Source: Cricetomys ansorgei (taxonomy: Eukaryota > Chordata > Mammalia > Rodentia > Nesomyidae). From it: 64,000 nucleotides of DNA. The DNA lies in contig JAMJFZ010001815.1 of NCBI GenBank assembly GCA_026225945.1, positions 1,733,501 to 1,797,500 of the forward strand, written 5' to 3'. Position 1 is the first letter of the stretch. The number at the start of each line of letters is the position of its first letter. The notes beneath the pieces were generated by a model. It did no database searches, was not told where the DNA came from, and was given only the letters and a program-made list of their open reading frames with translations. The position numbers and the translations under genes were made by a program. Shown here one piece after another: positions 45,769-58,460 of the stretch.

Positions 45769-46749
45769 TTCTAGATAATTCTGGTGTATACATATTGTGG
45801 TAACAGGGGTTCTTCTAGAAAATTAGATTGTAAAGATGACATTCTCTTGTGTATCAGGTGATAAGTGGATCACCAAATTTCCTTAAACTCAAAATTTACT
45901 AAAGACTTTCCTGGAAGTGAGAAATCACTGTTTATCCATTTTGTGAACTATTGAAAGAATTACACAAGATTAATGTATTTGTGATAGTCCTGATCCAACC
46001 CTTGTTAGAAGTCATGAATATAGCAACTTTATAAAAATTTTTTAAATTTTTAACAATGCTGGAAAAGCCAATGTTATAGACAGAAGTCAGAGCACAAGTT
46101 GATTGAAGTTAATGAAGAAGAAAGATACCACAAAATCCCCCCTTTGAGTAAGCTTTATCAGGACAGAGAATATTGAAATCTGTGGAAGCCAGGATCAGGA
46201 CCTGAGGTGGGAAAGCACTAAGAGGGACACTTCACCATCCCAGAGACCATGTGATGAGCCATGAAGCTTCATGAGATCCTTTCTTTCAAAAACCCAGAGA
46301 GAAGCTTCATTAATATAGATAGCATGAGAAGGTTCTGATAGGATCTTCAAATAATTCTCACAAACAAAGGAAATACCTGCCTTCTGCAGCTTTTCAAGGG
46401 ATGCTGGGAAGTCTTACACCATGTGATTTACAATGACTTGTATGCAAATTATCCAGGTGCTGGGTAGGAACAATTTATTTTGCAGCTGTGAGGGAAGAAG
46501 AACTAAGTTTGTTCTGCTTCCCACATTTGTATCTGTGTGCGCTCACCTTCACAATAGGAGTTTGTTAGCTGCATGGTAAATGATCCAATTGCAGAGATAA
46601 GAGAGGGTTGGACAGATTGACGCTCTGTGAACTCACAGTAAGGAAAGTAGCTATGCTGTATAAGAGCGTCTGTTATCTCAGAAATAAGTACTTTAGTAAA
46701 TGAATGGGCTTAGGGATGAAATATCCCAGTTATGGATATATCCTACTAA
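45769..46749. other. Unassigned sequence
   Basis: No gene or repeat recognised. Confidence 0.4.
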
Positions 46750-47150
46750 TCTTTCTATTGCTGTATAGACAACAAGACCAAAAACAACTTGGGGAGGAAA
46801 GAGTTTACTTCACCTTACAGCTATCGTTCATCAGGAAGGTAAGCTGGGACAGGAACTAAAGACAGGAACCTTGAGGCAGGAACTGAAGCAGAGTTTTTTA
46901 GGAGTGATGTGCTTGCTTGCTTACTTGCTTTGTTATACACCTCACAACTGCTTGCCCAGGGACAGCACTGCCTACAGTGGGCTGGGCCTTCCCACATTCA
47001 TCACTAATCAAGAAAATGTCCTCAAAGACTTGGCTACAGGCCAAACCTGACAGAAACATTTTTTTTTCAATTGAAACTCTTTCTTCCCAGATGACTCTAG
47101 TTTGTGTGAAGTTGACAAAAACAAAAACAAAAACAAAAAAAAAAAAACTA
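46750..47150 (-). mobile_element. Solo LTR-like repeat ('gtcaacttgac' family), antisense
   Basis: 'tctattgctgtatagacaac', 'aacttggggaggaaagagtt', 'cacctcacaactgcttgccc', 'agtgggctgggccttcccac' and 'aatcaagaaaatg' follow the family order in reverse orientation. It ends in a (CAAAAA)n/A-run at 47118-47148. Confidence 0.7.
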
Positions 47151-47583
47151 ACCAAGTACAGACTACACATGAAAATCTAAAGACTTTTAAGTGTGTACCG
47201 AGAGAGAATATTCCAGCAACCATGGGGTAAAAGTTACCAAAAATCAAAGCCAAGCCATCATTCAACAGACTAACTTTAAATGAAAGTGAAAGTATCTGCC
47301 TGGGAATGTTTGCAATTAAACTGCAGTCCTTATGGTAAAAGTGTCCTAATGATGCTGGCAGCACTGAATTCTGAAATTCTGATGGGTTCATGTGGGCTGA
47401 GAAATTAATTCTTTTCATATTTTGCAACAAATATACTCCAGTGCCTACCTCCTGTTGTACTTATTTCTCCCCTCTGGCCTGAGGAAACTAACACTGTAGT
47501 ATTGTGAAGCTGACAGTGATCTGCCCTGAAGGAGATGCCATGCAAATAAACACTGATGCCTCTCAAGCACCACCCTCACCGTC

Positions 47584-47917
47584 TGTACTGGCTGGTTTTA
47601 TGTCAACTTGACACAAGCTGGAGTCATCAGAGAGGAAAGAGCCTCCATTAAGAAAATGCCTCCATAAGATACAGCTGTATGGCATTTTCTTAGTGATTAA
47701 TGAGGGAGGGTCCATCCTACTGTGGATGGGGCCATCCCTGGGCTGTCGGTCCTGGGTTCTGTGAGAAAGCAGACTGAGCAAACCATGTGAAGCTGGAGTT
47801 TCTGTCTTGACATGGTTATGTGAAGACAGCAATGTGGAAGTATAAGCCAAATAAACCCTTTCCTCCTCAACTGCTTTTTGGTCATGGTATTTTGTTTCTG
47901 CAACTGAAACCCTAACA
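47584..47917 (+). mobile_element. Solo LTR-like repeat inserted in the second ERVL fossil
   Basis: TG start ('tgtactggctggttttatgt') and CA-type end ('gaaaccctaaca'). Internal words 'caacttgacacaagctggag', 'aataaaccctttcctcctca' and 'tttttggtcatggtatttt' define the family. The flanks on both sides belong to ERVL internal sequence, so this insertion is younger than the ERVL copy. A clear 5-bp target duplication was not seen. Confidence 0.75.
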
Positions 47918-48739
47918 GAAGTAGAAAGAGTTTCCATGTTTTCATGTATACTTAAAACCAGACTTCAGGGTCAGCAGACTCAAAGAAGCACACAAAGTGA
48001 CTCATGATAAAGTATGCTACATCCATAGCAAGCAACTTTAATTTTCTAATTCAATGCAATCAGGTGTTTTGGGAATATTTGAGAATGCATTCTAAGGTTA
48101 CAAGAAGATGGACAGAGCATAAAAATAGACTGTATTGGGTTTCTTTATGAATATGGGTCAATTGAGCAAATCTGAGTTTAATGCATCTTGGACATTTGAA
48201 AAGCAAGCTAACAATTCATTTGAAATACAGGTAAAGAGATAGCCTACTATGAATGAGCTGATGAAGACACTGAAAGCCTCAAAGAAATTTGAGTGCTGAC
48301 CTGGATTTGCTGTGCAAAATCAATGCTCCAAGTTAGAGGATCCAGATATACCCATTCATTAACACTGTAAGAAACAAATTTATGATTAGGCACCATCTTA
48401 CCTGAACCGCTCAGTAGCTGCAATTCTCTCCATTCAAAACCTATAGTTGCTCAAAGGAATAATGTAAACCTGATGATCCAAACTGTACTTTGGAATATCA
48501 AGAGCCAAATATCACCAATGGCAATGGGAATATTTACTTATGGTAATCAATATCACATTAAAGTAAAATTAACTACCTAGCTGGTCTTGGTATTGCCAGA
48601 TGTGAAGTAGACAACCAGCAAGCCTACTAAATTCTTCATCCCTGTAAGCAGATATTTTCTAGAGTATATAAACACAAAACTACCTTTAGTTACACCAACA
48701 AAGAATCATGGTGTCTAACCAATATCAGAGATGAGCTAG

Positions 48740-49120
48740 TCTTGGAGCCAGAAGCCTTAAATGAAGGAGAAACCAGGTTACCACAAGGAAAGACTGTCAT
48801 AAAACTGAAAACTTCAGTCATTATCATTCTTCCTTTATTCCCTAAAGGGTCCTACAGCCTTTTACTATGTAACTGTATGTTGGTGAAAACGAAAGACTCA
48901 GACCTTTCATGGTGCACTAGATACTGGTTATAAATTAGTATTGATTCCAAGAGATGCTGAACATTGCGGACTTTGGGCTAAAGTAAGGACAAGTGGAGGT
49001 TAGGTGAAAAAGTGACCACAGGATGAGTTCGGGAACTTACTCTGATTGGGGTTATTTCCTCAGTCCCAGAATGCATCATTGAGATAGATGTACTTAGATT
49101 CTATCAGAGCCTCCACATTT
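48740..49120 (+). pseudogene. Broken pro/pol-like region of the second ERVL copy
   Basis: A 63-codon frame (48742-48933) and the stop-containing sequence after it correspond to 17.8-18.2 kb in the first copy. There is no complete frame or visible catalytic motif. Confidence 0.4.
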
Positions 49121-49272
49121 GTGCCACAGTAACAAACAGTGACTCCCAAGCATTGTCTTAGATGGATCAGATGCCAGAGAAAACTCACAGTGTGCTGCAT
49201 AACTACCTAATGAGGCAAAGCTACTCTTGGCAATGGGCTTCAGAACATTTTCTCTTGTTGAGACAGGACTGT

Positions 49273-49283
49273 GGGGGGGGGGG
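49273..49283. repeat. G-run, 11 bp
   Basis: Eleven consecutive G residues, prone to slippage and sequencing error. Confidence 0.9.
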
Positions 49284-49350
49284 TCACTGTAAGGACGTGA
49301 GAGAGAACCCAGTAACAATGGAGATGTTCTGCCTCTAGTGGAGGTGAGTG

Positions 49351-50899
49351 TCAAGGCCCACAAAGTTATAAAAACTTTAATTTATGCATCTAAAGTCTTT
49401 TAACTTTATTTTGTGTAAACTACCTACTCCTTTTAAGTATTCAGGAGTCAAAAGTGTCTATTCTCCTTGTTTTTCTATTAGTAATCAAATTAATGTTTTT
49501 CTTTAAAATTGTCCATTTCAATTTTCAGAAAATGACTTCCACAATAAAAGTAACTGAACCTCAACATCTATAAAAGCCAGAAGAACAAAATAGTTAATTT
49601 AAAAGAATAATACGCCCAATTCTATGCAAGTTTTCCTCTCTCACATATTTTTAAATAAATCCTTTAAAGTCTTCTCCACCATTAATAAGTTAGACAATCA
49701 GTTCACAAAACAAAAGCATGTTCTGAGTTTTGCTAAATCCCTGCCATGCTGATTTTGCTCAGCCTGCTCTGATGTGAAAAAGATAGCACTTTATTGCTGA
49801 GGTCTTTCAGAAAATGTGAACAGCTTTTAGATACTAGAGACCCTTAACCATAACACTACAACAGCATATAATCATAACACTAGCAACATGAGTTACATAA
49901 GGATGCTTGCTTGAATTGATGTTATGAGCCAAGTTCAGGTGGGCACAGGAGAAGCAATTGTGAGTCACCTCATCTTTTCCAGACTGTCCTGAAAACCTGC
50001 ACTGAAACGTGTCAGAAGTTAAATTTTCCAGCTCTCTGACTCATAGTATAAGCATTTACAAACACATGAAAATAATGGTGACTTACAAATGTGCCTTTTC
50101 TGGAAGTAAATAAAGCTACCTACCATACATTAGCAAGAGTGAATCAGTCTAAGGGCTTACCTTGCAAATTAGGACAGGATTACTCAAAACTTATAACCTC
50201 AAGGATTCCAAGGTGGTTGGAGTACAGTGAAGTACTATGGTCTGAACATGGCAAACCACAATGGTCTGAGCATTTTTAAAACATCATGACCTCCACCATC
50301 CTTCATGGTACTTAATTTGGTTTCTTGACGATAGAACTTTTCTCTTTTCTCATCTTACTTTCCCCCAAATCACTCGGAAGATGAACTCAAAGACAAGACT
50401 CGCATTGCCCTACTTATAAAGAAGCAGTGGGTGAACAACATTGGAATTATTTCTGAACTTACCACTGTAACGATAATATTACACAAATAAATTATTTTTA
50501 GTTTAAGTAGCATGAAATGTTGATATTATGTGGGAAAATAGACTAAGGTATATTATTTCTTAAATAATAAACTTGAATTAGAATAATCCGTATCTGGACA
50601 CACGCTTTTGTGGGCGTGCACACGTGCACGCTCGCCCACACACACACACACACTGAACATTTGTAACCGAGATGGAAAATTGCGTGATTGATCTCATGTG
50701 AGAGGTGGCGGTCAACACAGGCACGCTAAAATTATTGTATAAAATTATGTGCAGACTACACTAATAAGATACATAAGAAACACAAATTATTAGAGCTTTG
50801 CATTTAGAGCACAATACATACAGTATTTATTATGTATTTTAAAATATCTCAAAATTTAAAGAATTCTGAAAGTCTTCAAAATCTCTCTCTACAACATGT
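49351..50899. other. AT-rich unassigned sequence
   Basis: Contains an inverted repeat (about 50611-50638: tgggcgtgca paired with tgcacgctcgccca) next to (CA)n at 50636-50653. No gene recognised. Confidence 0.4.
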
Positions 50900-51279
50900 C
50901 TCCTGGTTCAGATTAACTGTCAACTTGACACAGCCTACAATCCTCTAAGAAGGGAATCTTGTTAAAGGGAATGTATAGACGTATTTGTGGGAAGTTGTCT
51001 TGACTATTAATTGGTGAAACAAGCCCCATCTTGTTGTGGGTGGCATCATTCCCTAGGCTCACGGTCCTGGGCTGTACAAGAAATCCGACTGAGCATATGC
51101 TTGTGAATGAGCCAGGTAGCAGTGTGCCTCCGTGGTTTCGGCTTCAATTTCCTGCTGAAGTTCCTGCCCTGAACTCTCTCAGGGTTGGACCCTACCTGGA
51201 GTGAAAGCCAAATAAACTCTATTCTCCTTTCAGTTGTTTCAGATCAGAGTGGTGAATCACTGTAACTAGAAAACTAGGA

Positions 51280-51280
<1 letters not shown>
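50900..51280 (+). mobile_element. Solo LTR-like repeat ('gtcaacttgac' family), sense
   Basis: 'tcctggttcagattaactgt' and 'caacttgacacagcctacaa', then 'gttgtgggtggcatcattcc' and 'gcttcaatttcctgctgaag', followed by 'aaataaactctattctcctt' and an end at 'aaactaggacag'. The TG array follows directly. Confidence 0.7.

Positions 51281-51281
<1 letters not shown>

Positions 51282-51314
<33 letters not shown>
51282..51314. repeat. (GT)n microsatellite
   Basis: About 16 GT units at the end of the LTR-like repeat. Confidence 0.95.
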
Positions 51315-51315
<1 letters not shown>

Positions 51316-52009
51316 TATTATGAGAAACAGGTAAGAGTTATCCCTTTGGAGTTATAGTATTCCTGTTCTCATTCCTAGAACTAACATTCTGTATAAACAA
51401 ATGGAAAAATGATGCTTTGAAATTGAAATATTAATAAATCATGAACACTGAGAATATTAGAATCAAGGGGAGAGACCAATAGTAGCAACGCTCCCTCAGA
51501 TGCCCTTTCCGAGTGTCACAGTATTGGTTCCTGTCTTGCAGATACACGAGTTTCCTGGGGGTATTTCTGATCACTATTTGCCAGGTCTAGCTCCAAACTC
51601 TGATCTACTTGGGCAGAAGTTGAGCCTCCAAATACACTCGAGGAACACTCCCTTCTAAATGACAGAAGTCAGTTTTCCAGTCTCACTTAGAGCATTTGTT
51701 AGAACATATTCCTTGGTCTCATTCTCCAAGGAGATCTGAAGCTAGAGCCCAATATTTTCATTTTAGAGAGTTCCCAGAAACTGATGACCCTTGAGCCATA
51801 GTTTGGAGTCATATGTAAACAGCCTACTTCATATTCCTAATCCGTATAATCAGAATATAATGAGGAAATTGTTAAATATATTTTTTTGATTACCTTCTTA
51901 GAAAACAATAGTGTCTACCCCATTAAGATTGATATACGAGCCAAATGTGTTGTTAAACCAAGTTAAATCTGGCTCATAGCTTGTGTTCACAAGCCTTCAG
52001 CTAGGATTA
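51315..52009. other. Unassigned sequence
   Basis: No gene or repeat recognised. Confidence 0.4.
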
Positions 52010-53030
52010 GTTTGTACATTTGCTAAAGTTGTGAAATTGAAATTGAGAAAGATGAAAGGTAGAGGAAGGGAAGGAGAGATGAAATAGAGAAAGAGGGTGG
52101 GGAGAAGTAAGCAGGAGAGATAAAGAAAGGAGAAGGAGGAGGTAGAAGAAGAAAAGCCAAGGCAGTGTAATGGAGACTGTGCTGTAACTGAATTCTGAAG
52201 CTGTACCTGAGCTCTGAAGCTTTATTTGTTTGGAGTCCATTGTAACTGTTACTTTTTCACTTGTAACTGAACTCTGGCTCCTGGTTCTCTTGTCCTGCTT
52301 GTAACTGCAAGCTAATTCTCTTCTCTCAACTGCTACTGAAGCAGGTTCTTAACTTGGAACTTTTTTTTAACTCCCTAGCTCTAAAAGGTTAAAAAGGAAA
52401 AGAGAGAAAGACGAAATCTTTATAGCCCCTCTAGCTTTCTTTATCTATCTACACTTGGAGAACTAAATTAACTTCTAACATCCTTTATCCCATTAACTGT
52501 CCTCACATGTTTTCCCATCAAGTGTCCCTAGTCTCAACCTGGTGGTTACCTTCCTTCCCAGCAACTGTCTTCTGTCTCAGCCTGGTGGCTGCCTTCCCAT
52601 CCACTGTCCCTTGCCACTAACTGCCTCTGTCTCTTTCATAGGGCGTCTAAACTGTTTCCAGAAGTCCAAGTGACATGTAATCAACCATAAAGAAGGTTGC
52701 ATAGTATAAAAAACTTCTTGATAAAGTCCCACTACAGCAAGGAGAAATTATTCACGGTGAGGAACTTACTGAGCACATCTGTTAGCCCAAGTTATGTCAC
52801 AGAGGCATGGAGAACTACCTATCATGACCTTTGGGGTGGATTAAGCGAGGTTCTTGGTGTTTTCTGATAAACAGACACTCATGAGATCTGATTTTTTGAT
52901 AAACGGGAACCCACTTTTAGACTTCTATTTACCCAACAATAATCCCTATTTACCAGGCCAAGTCCTTCTATTTAGAACAATGTCATCAACACAGCCATGT
53001 TGAGGCCACTTGAACCTAACAATAAGAAAT
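52010..53030. mobile_element. Possible LTR-type element with purine tract and internal tandem repeats
   Basis: A GA-rich block (52040-52150) leads into two 19-bp units (52182-52200 and 52201-52219, 'ctgtaactgaattctgaag' type) and more 'gtaactgaactctg' words. Further on is a 43-bp tandem with 'ctcaacctggtgg' at 52533 and 'ctcagcctggtgg' at 52576. This layout resembles some rodent ERVK LTRs, but no LTR borders or primer site were found. Confidence 0.3.
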
Positions 53031-54384
53031 CAGTTTTATTTACTTAATAATTAATTAGTAAGCTGATTAATTAATTTGTTTAATGAGTCTCAGTTTCTTC
53101 AAGTTCCATCACTTTTCACTCACAGGTTTAACAAAGATAACTTTGGAAGAGCTGGGAACTGACCTAGTAACAACAGTAATAATCACATATGAACAACTGA
53201 AGTGACTTTAGTACTCTTTTACTATTTTGAATTAAGAAATAAAAAAATACTACTTAATAGAAATCTTCCCCGTTTCAAGAAATTTGTAATCTCCTCTTGT
53301 GATCTTTAAGAGCCTTCTGGGTTCAAGCCATAAAATTCTTTCTCCACTTGTCAACAAAGCTTTGGGCTGTGCTTTCTGATACTATCAATGATGGTCTGTC
53401 TTCCTGTCCTGGTTAGGGGAGGGAAGAGAGATGTGGTATCAAGAACAAATTAATGAATCAAGTTTAAAAGGGATGATTGCATGAGCAAATGTAGGTGAAC
53501 ATCCCAAGAGACTAATTTTTAAAAACTTTTAAAAACTGGCTTGTGCACTAGCAGCTGACTTCAATTATGATGTGGTTTCCTGTGGACATATGTGAGGGTA
53601 GATCCTGTACTGCCCTGACTAGGCAGCTAATGGATTTCTCTGTGTCTGTTCTCCTCCCCTGGAAGTAGCTAAGTCATGACCACAGGCTCAGCTTCCTCAG
53701 GGAAGAGAGGTCGGGGTGGGTCCTTGGGTCCAGGCCTCGGGAAACAGATTTCCTGGGAGACAGATTTCATTGAAGCAAGAGTGGTTACAATTATAGGATA
53801 AAAGTGGGGAAGATTCCTTGTACTCATGGACTGGGATCACTGGTTAAGACAGTGATACTGGGGCATCCCCATTTGCAGGTGAGAGGCTCATAACAAAACC
53901 TGGTTCTAAAGGTCAAAGTCCTGGAAAAGCCCCTCTTGCATAGGGAGTGATCTCACAGGGGCAAGAGGAAGACACCTTATCAGGCTCAGCCTAAGGCCTT
54001 CCAGACACAGTGGTCAGACAAGCACCAACCAGGCCAGATACCTCTAAAAAAGCATGCTGTGAAGCAAGGTAGCATTAGAATGTAGCTGGATTTGTCACAG
54101 TAAGAAAGGGGATCAGCCGAATACCTTCCACTTTCAGGATGAGAATTTCAGGGTTCAAAGTACACTTCAACTCCCTCATAGCTCTAGGACAGCCCCACAG
54201 GCAGCATTATCCGTTCATTTATCCATGAAGTCACCATTAAACTTTTCATGAAATCTTGTATTAGTAAGGTCTCCTGTCAGTCAATTGACCAGTATACTTG
54301 GGGTCTTACAGGGCCTGAAGCTGCAGATCCAGAACCTGTAGGTTCCCCTAGATATGTTATGCGGTTGTCTGGCTTGGTGTTCTT
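53031..54384. other. Unassigned sequence
   Basis: No gene or repeat recognised. 53640-54000 is less AT-rich than its surroundings. Confidence 0.4.
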
Positions 54385-54680
54385 GCAGAGATCCTACAGG
54401 CTAGACTGTGTGTGTGTGGGGCGGGGGGTCTCTGACACTTTTGCCTGCCCTTAGGACTCTTTCCTCTGGCTGGGTTGCCTAGTTTACTCTTGATGTAGGG
54501 ATTAGTGACTGGCCTTGTTCCATCTTGTCGTGCCCTGTTTGAGCAGTAACCCTCAGAGGACTGCTCTTTTTTGGGGGAAAAGGCCGGGTTGGGGATAGTG
54601 GGTGACTAGGGGTGAGGAGGGTAGATTTGGGAGAGAGGGAAGATGAGGAGAGCTGGGAGGAGTAGAGGGAAGGGCTCCTG
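54385..54680 (+). mobile_element. L1 3' UTR, same type as the 59.5-63.7-kb L1
   Basis: The ordered words 'gtctctgacacttttgcctg', 'cccttaggactctttcctct', 'actcttgatgtagggattag' and 'ccatcttgtcgtgccctgtt', followed by a G/GA-rich stretch, match 63395-63650. The A-rich end is replaced by an ERVL LTR end ('ctctagagaaacagaatcta'). Confidence 0.75.
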
Positions 54681-55180
54681 TCCTCTAGAGAAACAGAATC
54701 TAATACAAATATATTACATGCATACAAACATATATGCACACATATGCATGCACTTACATATGTTTATATAGCACTTCAGCTTATACATGCATATATAAGT
54801 AGGTGTATAAGAGCACATATGTACATACATATTTATGTATTCACATATATATGTATGAACATAAATCAACTTGTATACATGCATGCATAAAGAGAGATGT
54901 CTAAGGAATTGCTCATGGAAACTGACAAGTTTAAAATCTTCGAGGTGAGCCAGGGAGGCCCAGGGTGGCAGGTCAGGTCATGCTGACAGAGTTATATCTT
55001 GCATCAGGGAGGGTGACATTTTGCTCAGTCAGGCCTTAAGCTTATTTAATGTGACCCCACATTATTAGAGAGGGAAACTGCTTTACCCAGAGACCACCAA
55101 TGGTAACGTTAATAGTATCCAAGGAAATGGTTTCCCAGAAACATCTGTCATATTTGACCAAGTACCTGAGCAGTATGGCT
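54681..55180 (-). mobile_element. MLT2-like ERVL LTR, antisense
   Basis: Starts 'tcctctagagaaacagaatc', the reverse complement of the ERVL LTR end seen at 19.49 kb. A TA/CATA-rich stretch follows (54700-54890), then 'aattgctcatggaaactgac' and 'aggcccagggtggcaggtca', and 'ccaatggtaacgttaatagt'. This is the usual antisense order for MLT2-like LTRs, including the U5-proximal microsatellite. Borders are uncertain. Confidence 0.5.
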
Positions 55181-58100
55181 CAGCAGAGATGTATACATGC
55201 TGACTGTCACACAGAACCTGCGCTGGCCAGGAACAGTATAGTAATGAACAAACCAAAATTGCCAAGACTATATCTCATCCTACCTTCTAGGAAAAGTTGC
55301 ACCTTTTTGACAATTCAGGGAGCATTATAGTTCTTTATAGTTCTCTATGTATGTGAGCAAACAAACGTGTGTGAATTCAGGAAGTATGGCCTCAGCTGGT
55401 TATGGTTGGTATTGGCATGGTCAGCTTACAGTGTGAATTATGTAATCTCTGCCCCCACAGCTTCATGTAATCTGATGTGAGGCATGCCTGAGACAGACTA
55501 CAGGGGTCTCAGAAAAGAAAAGAAGGGCTCACTTTCTGGCTAGCTACTGAAGACTCTAGTCTTAAACATTCACATTCATTTGACATACAGACAATAATTG
55601 AACTGCATTTATTATTGGGGCTTTCAAAGGCTGTCAAATGAAGGATCGTTAATAAGTGAAAGATTTCTTTAACAGATTTAATATTGTCAAAATCCTCAAG
55701 TATTTGTCAAGCAAAACAGGTATAATGCCATTTTCTAATACTCTTATCTCATTTGAAATGAATCTCAGGTCTGATGGCTTCTTAGGTAGCTCAGCTACAG
55801 TCTATGTATTTATTGAAGACATTTTTAACTCTTACTATATTTTAGAGTAATAGCTATAGTCTAACTTCTCATAAAATTTTTCACTAAGTATTGAATCTCA
55901 TATAGTTGTATTTTCAAAGAGTCTTTTGTTTATTAAAGCACTGTCTGCTTAACTGGTAAATGTATTTCTATAATCTTGTTGTCACCGGCTATAAAAGAAT
56001 ATAAGCAGGGTACTGCTATTGCTGATGATTAACAATTAATATAAAGCTCCCCAAGCTCATTCTTTCCTACTGTAATCTAGGAGAGATGAAGGTCCCAGAT
56101 GCTACTTTTCACCAATGAAATATCCAATTTGAGTATAGGTGGTAGCTGTCTTCTAAATTGCAATGAAAGGTCACTTTGTTACAACTTGCTTCATAGCTTC
56201 CCATTTTCTGGATGGAGTCTACTCTGTGAAGTACAGCCAGCATAAATATTTGGCAGGATACCAGGTTTTCACATCTTCCAACACCTTTGATCCCCTCCCC
56301 CCACACTGGTTATGCCTCAGGTAAAGAAACAGAGCCACTGTTTCCTGCTTAGGAAAGTCACTGTTTCCTGTTTTCACTTATCCTGCAAATAAGACCAGGA
56401 AATCAGAAGATATTGTTCCCAAAGAAATCTGAGTTGAAGACTGCAGCATATGGGTCTAGTCTTCTCCTTTAGATTCCATTAGCTGGGGTCACAACCCAGA
56501 AACTGCCTCCCCTTGGGGCTTATAGATACTATTGGCTACATGGAACATCCTTCTCCATACAAAGAATACATGGCTTCTAGAGGCTCCTTTTTAGAATATA
56601 GAAGAAGGAGGTGTCTATTGGTTTCATGAACAAACACTTTTTCAGTTTGGATACTACTTTTTATAGCATCCCAAGAAAGGTCACCATATAGTAATGGCAT
56701 AGTAGAGAGTCATGAGGGAGGATGTTTGCCTCAACTAGGAAAGAGCAAGCTGGTCTTCAGGAATCCTCCTGTCCATCTGCACAAGCTCTGGCTATGGAGA
56801 ATATCAGATCCAGTGGAGTCAAGGCCAGAGTCGTGACTGTCTGATGAACTGTTCCTAGTATGTAGGGAATACAGATGGATGCGAAAGGTATCAATTGTCA
56901 TTTTCTGGACATCATTTTCCTCCCCAAAGAAATTCAGTGACAGCCAAGTGTCAGTTAGAGTTTGTATTAGTTAGTTTGAAAGTACTTCCTCTTTCTTTTG
57001 CCTTTTTTTTTTTTTAACCTTCTTGGTGGCAAGCTAGCTCTATTTACTATAGCAAGCCTCTGACTACAGCTTAATAAGAACATAATCTTGTTTTTTTTTA
57101 TTACAAAGTTTTGTTACATGACGTTGGAGGGCAGACAAGCTAAAAGGAAACCATGGTATTTTATACTTTACAATAAATTGTAATGAATTATGGCTTTTTC
57201 AACTACAGAGAAAGAGAGAGAAGAGAAGGAACGGAGGGCAGACAGGCTTTGAAAGCAAGTTGCCATGGAGGTACTGGAGAAGTACAAAGTCACAGGTGGG
57301 AGAAGTGGCATGCCAGTATTTTCCAGTCGTTTATACATTTGTTTTATCTCCCAATGTGTCTTTTAGTTGCTATACCTGAATTTTTTAGATGTCTATTCAT
57401 GAGAAAACATTACTATTTCAGATGACGACTATGGAGCAAGAGAAAGAAGCAGACAAAGAGGACTGAGTTTGGCAGAGTTTGCAGATGATCTCCCCCGAGT
57501 GAGAGTCCTTGTTACCATGATTATTCTTTCTAAGACCGAGATGCGCTGTGTATAGGCTCTGGTCAGGGAGACCCATCAGCTATAAGTCTCTCAGCCCAAG
57601 GAGCTCTAACCAAGATCTCTAGCAATCTTGTCCTGACGCTGAGCATCAGGGACAGGCTTAGGATAAGATCCCTGCAGGGTAGCCACACAGCCCCACAGCT
57701 AGCACAATGTTTCCTGATAGTCTGTTCCACTCTGCACCCATTGGAGATGACGAGATTCCCAGCGGCCGCTTTGAGTAAGGAAGCTCACAACTGGTGCAGA
57801 ACCCACTCTGTAGCCTTGGACCTGTGTCAAAATTTCAGCCTGTTCTCGAGAAAAGAACATGCCAACTACGTAAGATTTGTCTGTCCAGCTCTTTGTGATC
57901 TGCTGTCATAGTGCTAACCCATTATGTGAATGAAATACATTCTAATTCTATGCATTATCTAATAATAACTCCATTACAGCCTACATTCTGAATGCATTTT
58001 ACTGTTTTCTATTTTCTGGTGATGTGTTAATTCACAAACAAAGTATTTGTCAGAGTTAGGCAAGTGTGGAATAAAATGTGAGGCAGTTTTGAATGTTTAC

Positions 58101-58460
58101 TTCTCATGCATGTTGGTTTTATATAATTAGCACAAATGAATTTATCAGCCAAAGCTGAACTCACCAAAGGATTACAGCCCATATATCTATGTGGTCTTCA
58201 AATCACACAAATTGGCATTTATGGGTGAAGGCCCTGAAAACGCCCTTACATTTGTCTCTAATCCCTAAAGTTCAAACTTGCTGGGGCAATTACAGAACAC
58301 ACCTTAACTTGAAGCTCTGTTTAGTTTTTCAGAAAGAATTGGAATGAGCCAGTCAGCCAGCCCCTAGGACATAGACAGGGTTGTGATGAGGGAAATGGGA
58401 ATAACACAAAGATAAGCATGTCTGAGAAGCCAATCTTCTGTGTACGTATGTATGAGTAGA
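55181..58460. other. Largely unassigned sequence
   Basis: T-runs occur at 57004-57015 and about 57091-57099. A CpG-containing patch with a GCGGCCGC octamer lies near 57762. No gene, RNA or named transposon could be supported, and open frames are at most 80 codons. Confidence 0.4.

Larger units (their letters stand above)
47430..49350 (+). mobile_element. Second ERVL-class internal region, no LTRs found
   Basis: Three blocks are colinear with the provirus fossil at 15.8-19.5 kb: about 47.44-47.57 with 16.76-16.91 (shared 'tgaaggagatgc'), 47.93-48.02 with 16.91-17.0 (shared 'aaccagactt'), and 48.82-49.12 with 17.88-18.23. The order and orientation are kept. LTRs could not be found on either side. 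The region is split by an inserted LTR at 47584-47917. Confidence 0.6.

Noticed and set aside
47008..47430. 140-codon antisense open frame
   Set aside because: It covers the end of an LTR-like repeat and a CAAAAA array, which gives the Phe/Leu run; no coding motif.
57755..57775. CpG island around GCGGCCGC
   Set aside because: Only a handful of CpGs in a few hundred bases; the surrounding sequence is not GC-rich enough for an island.
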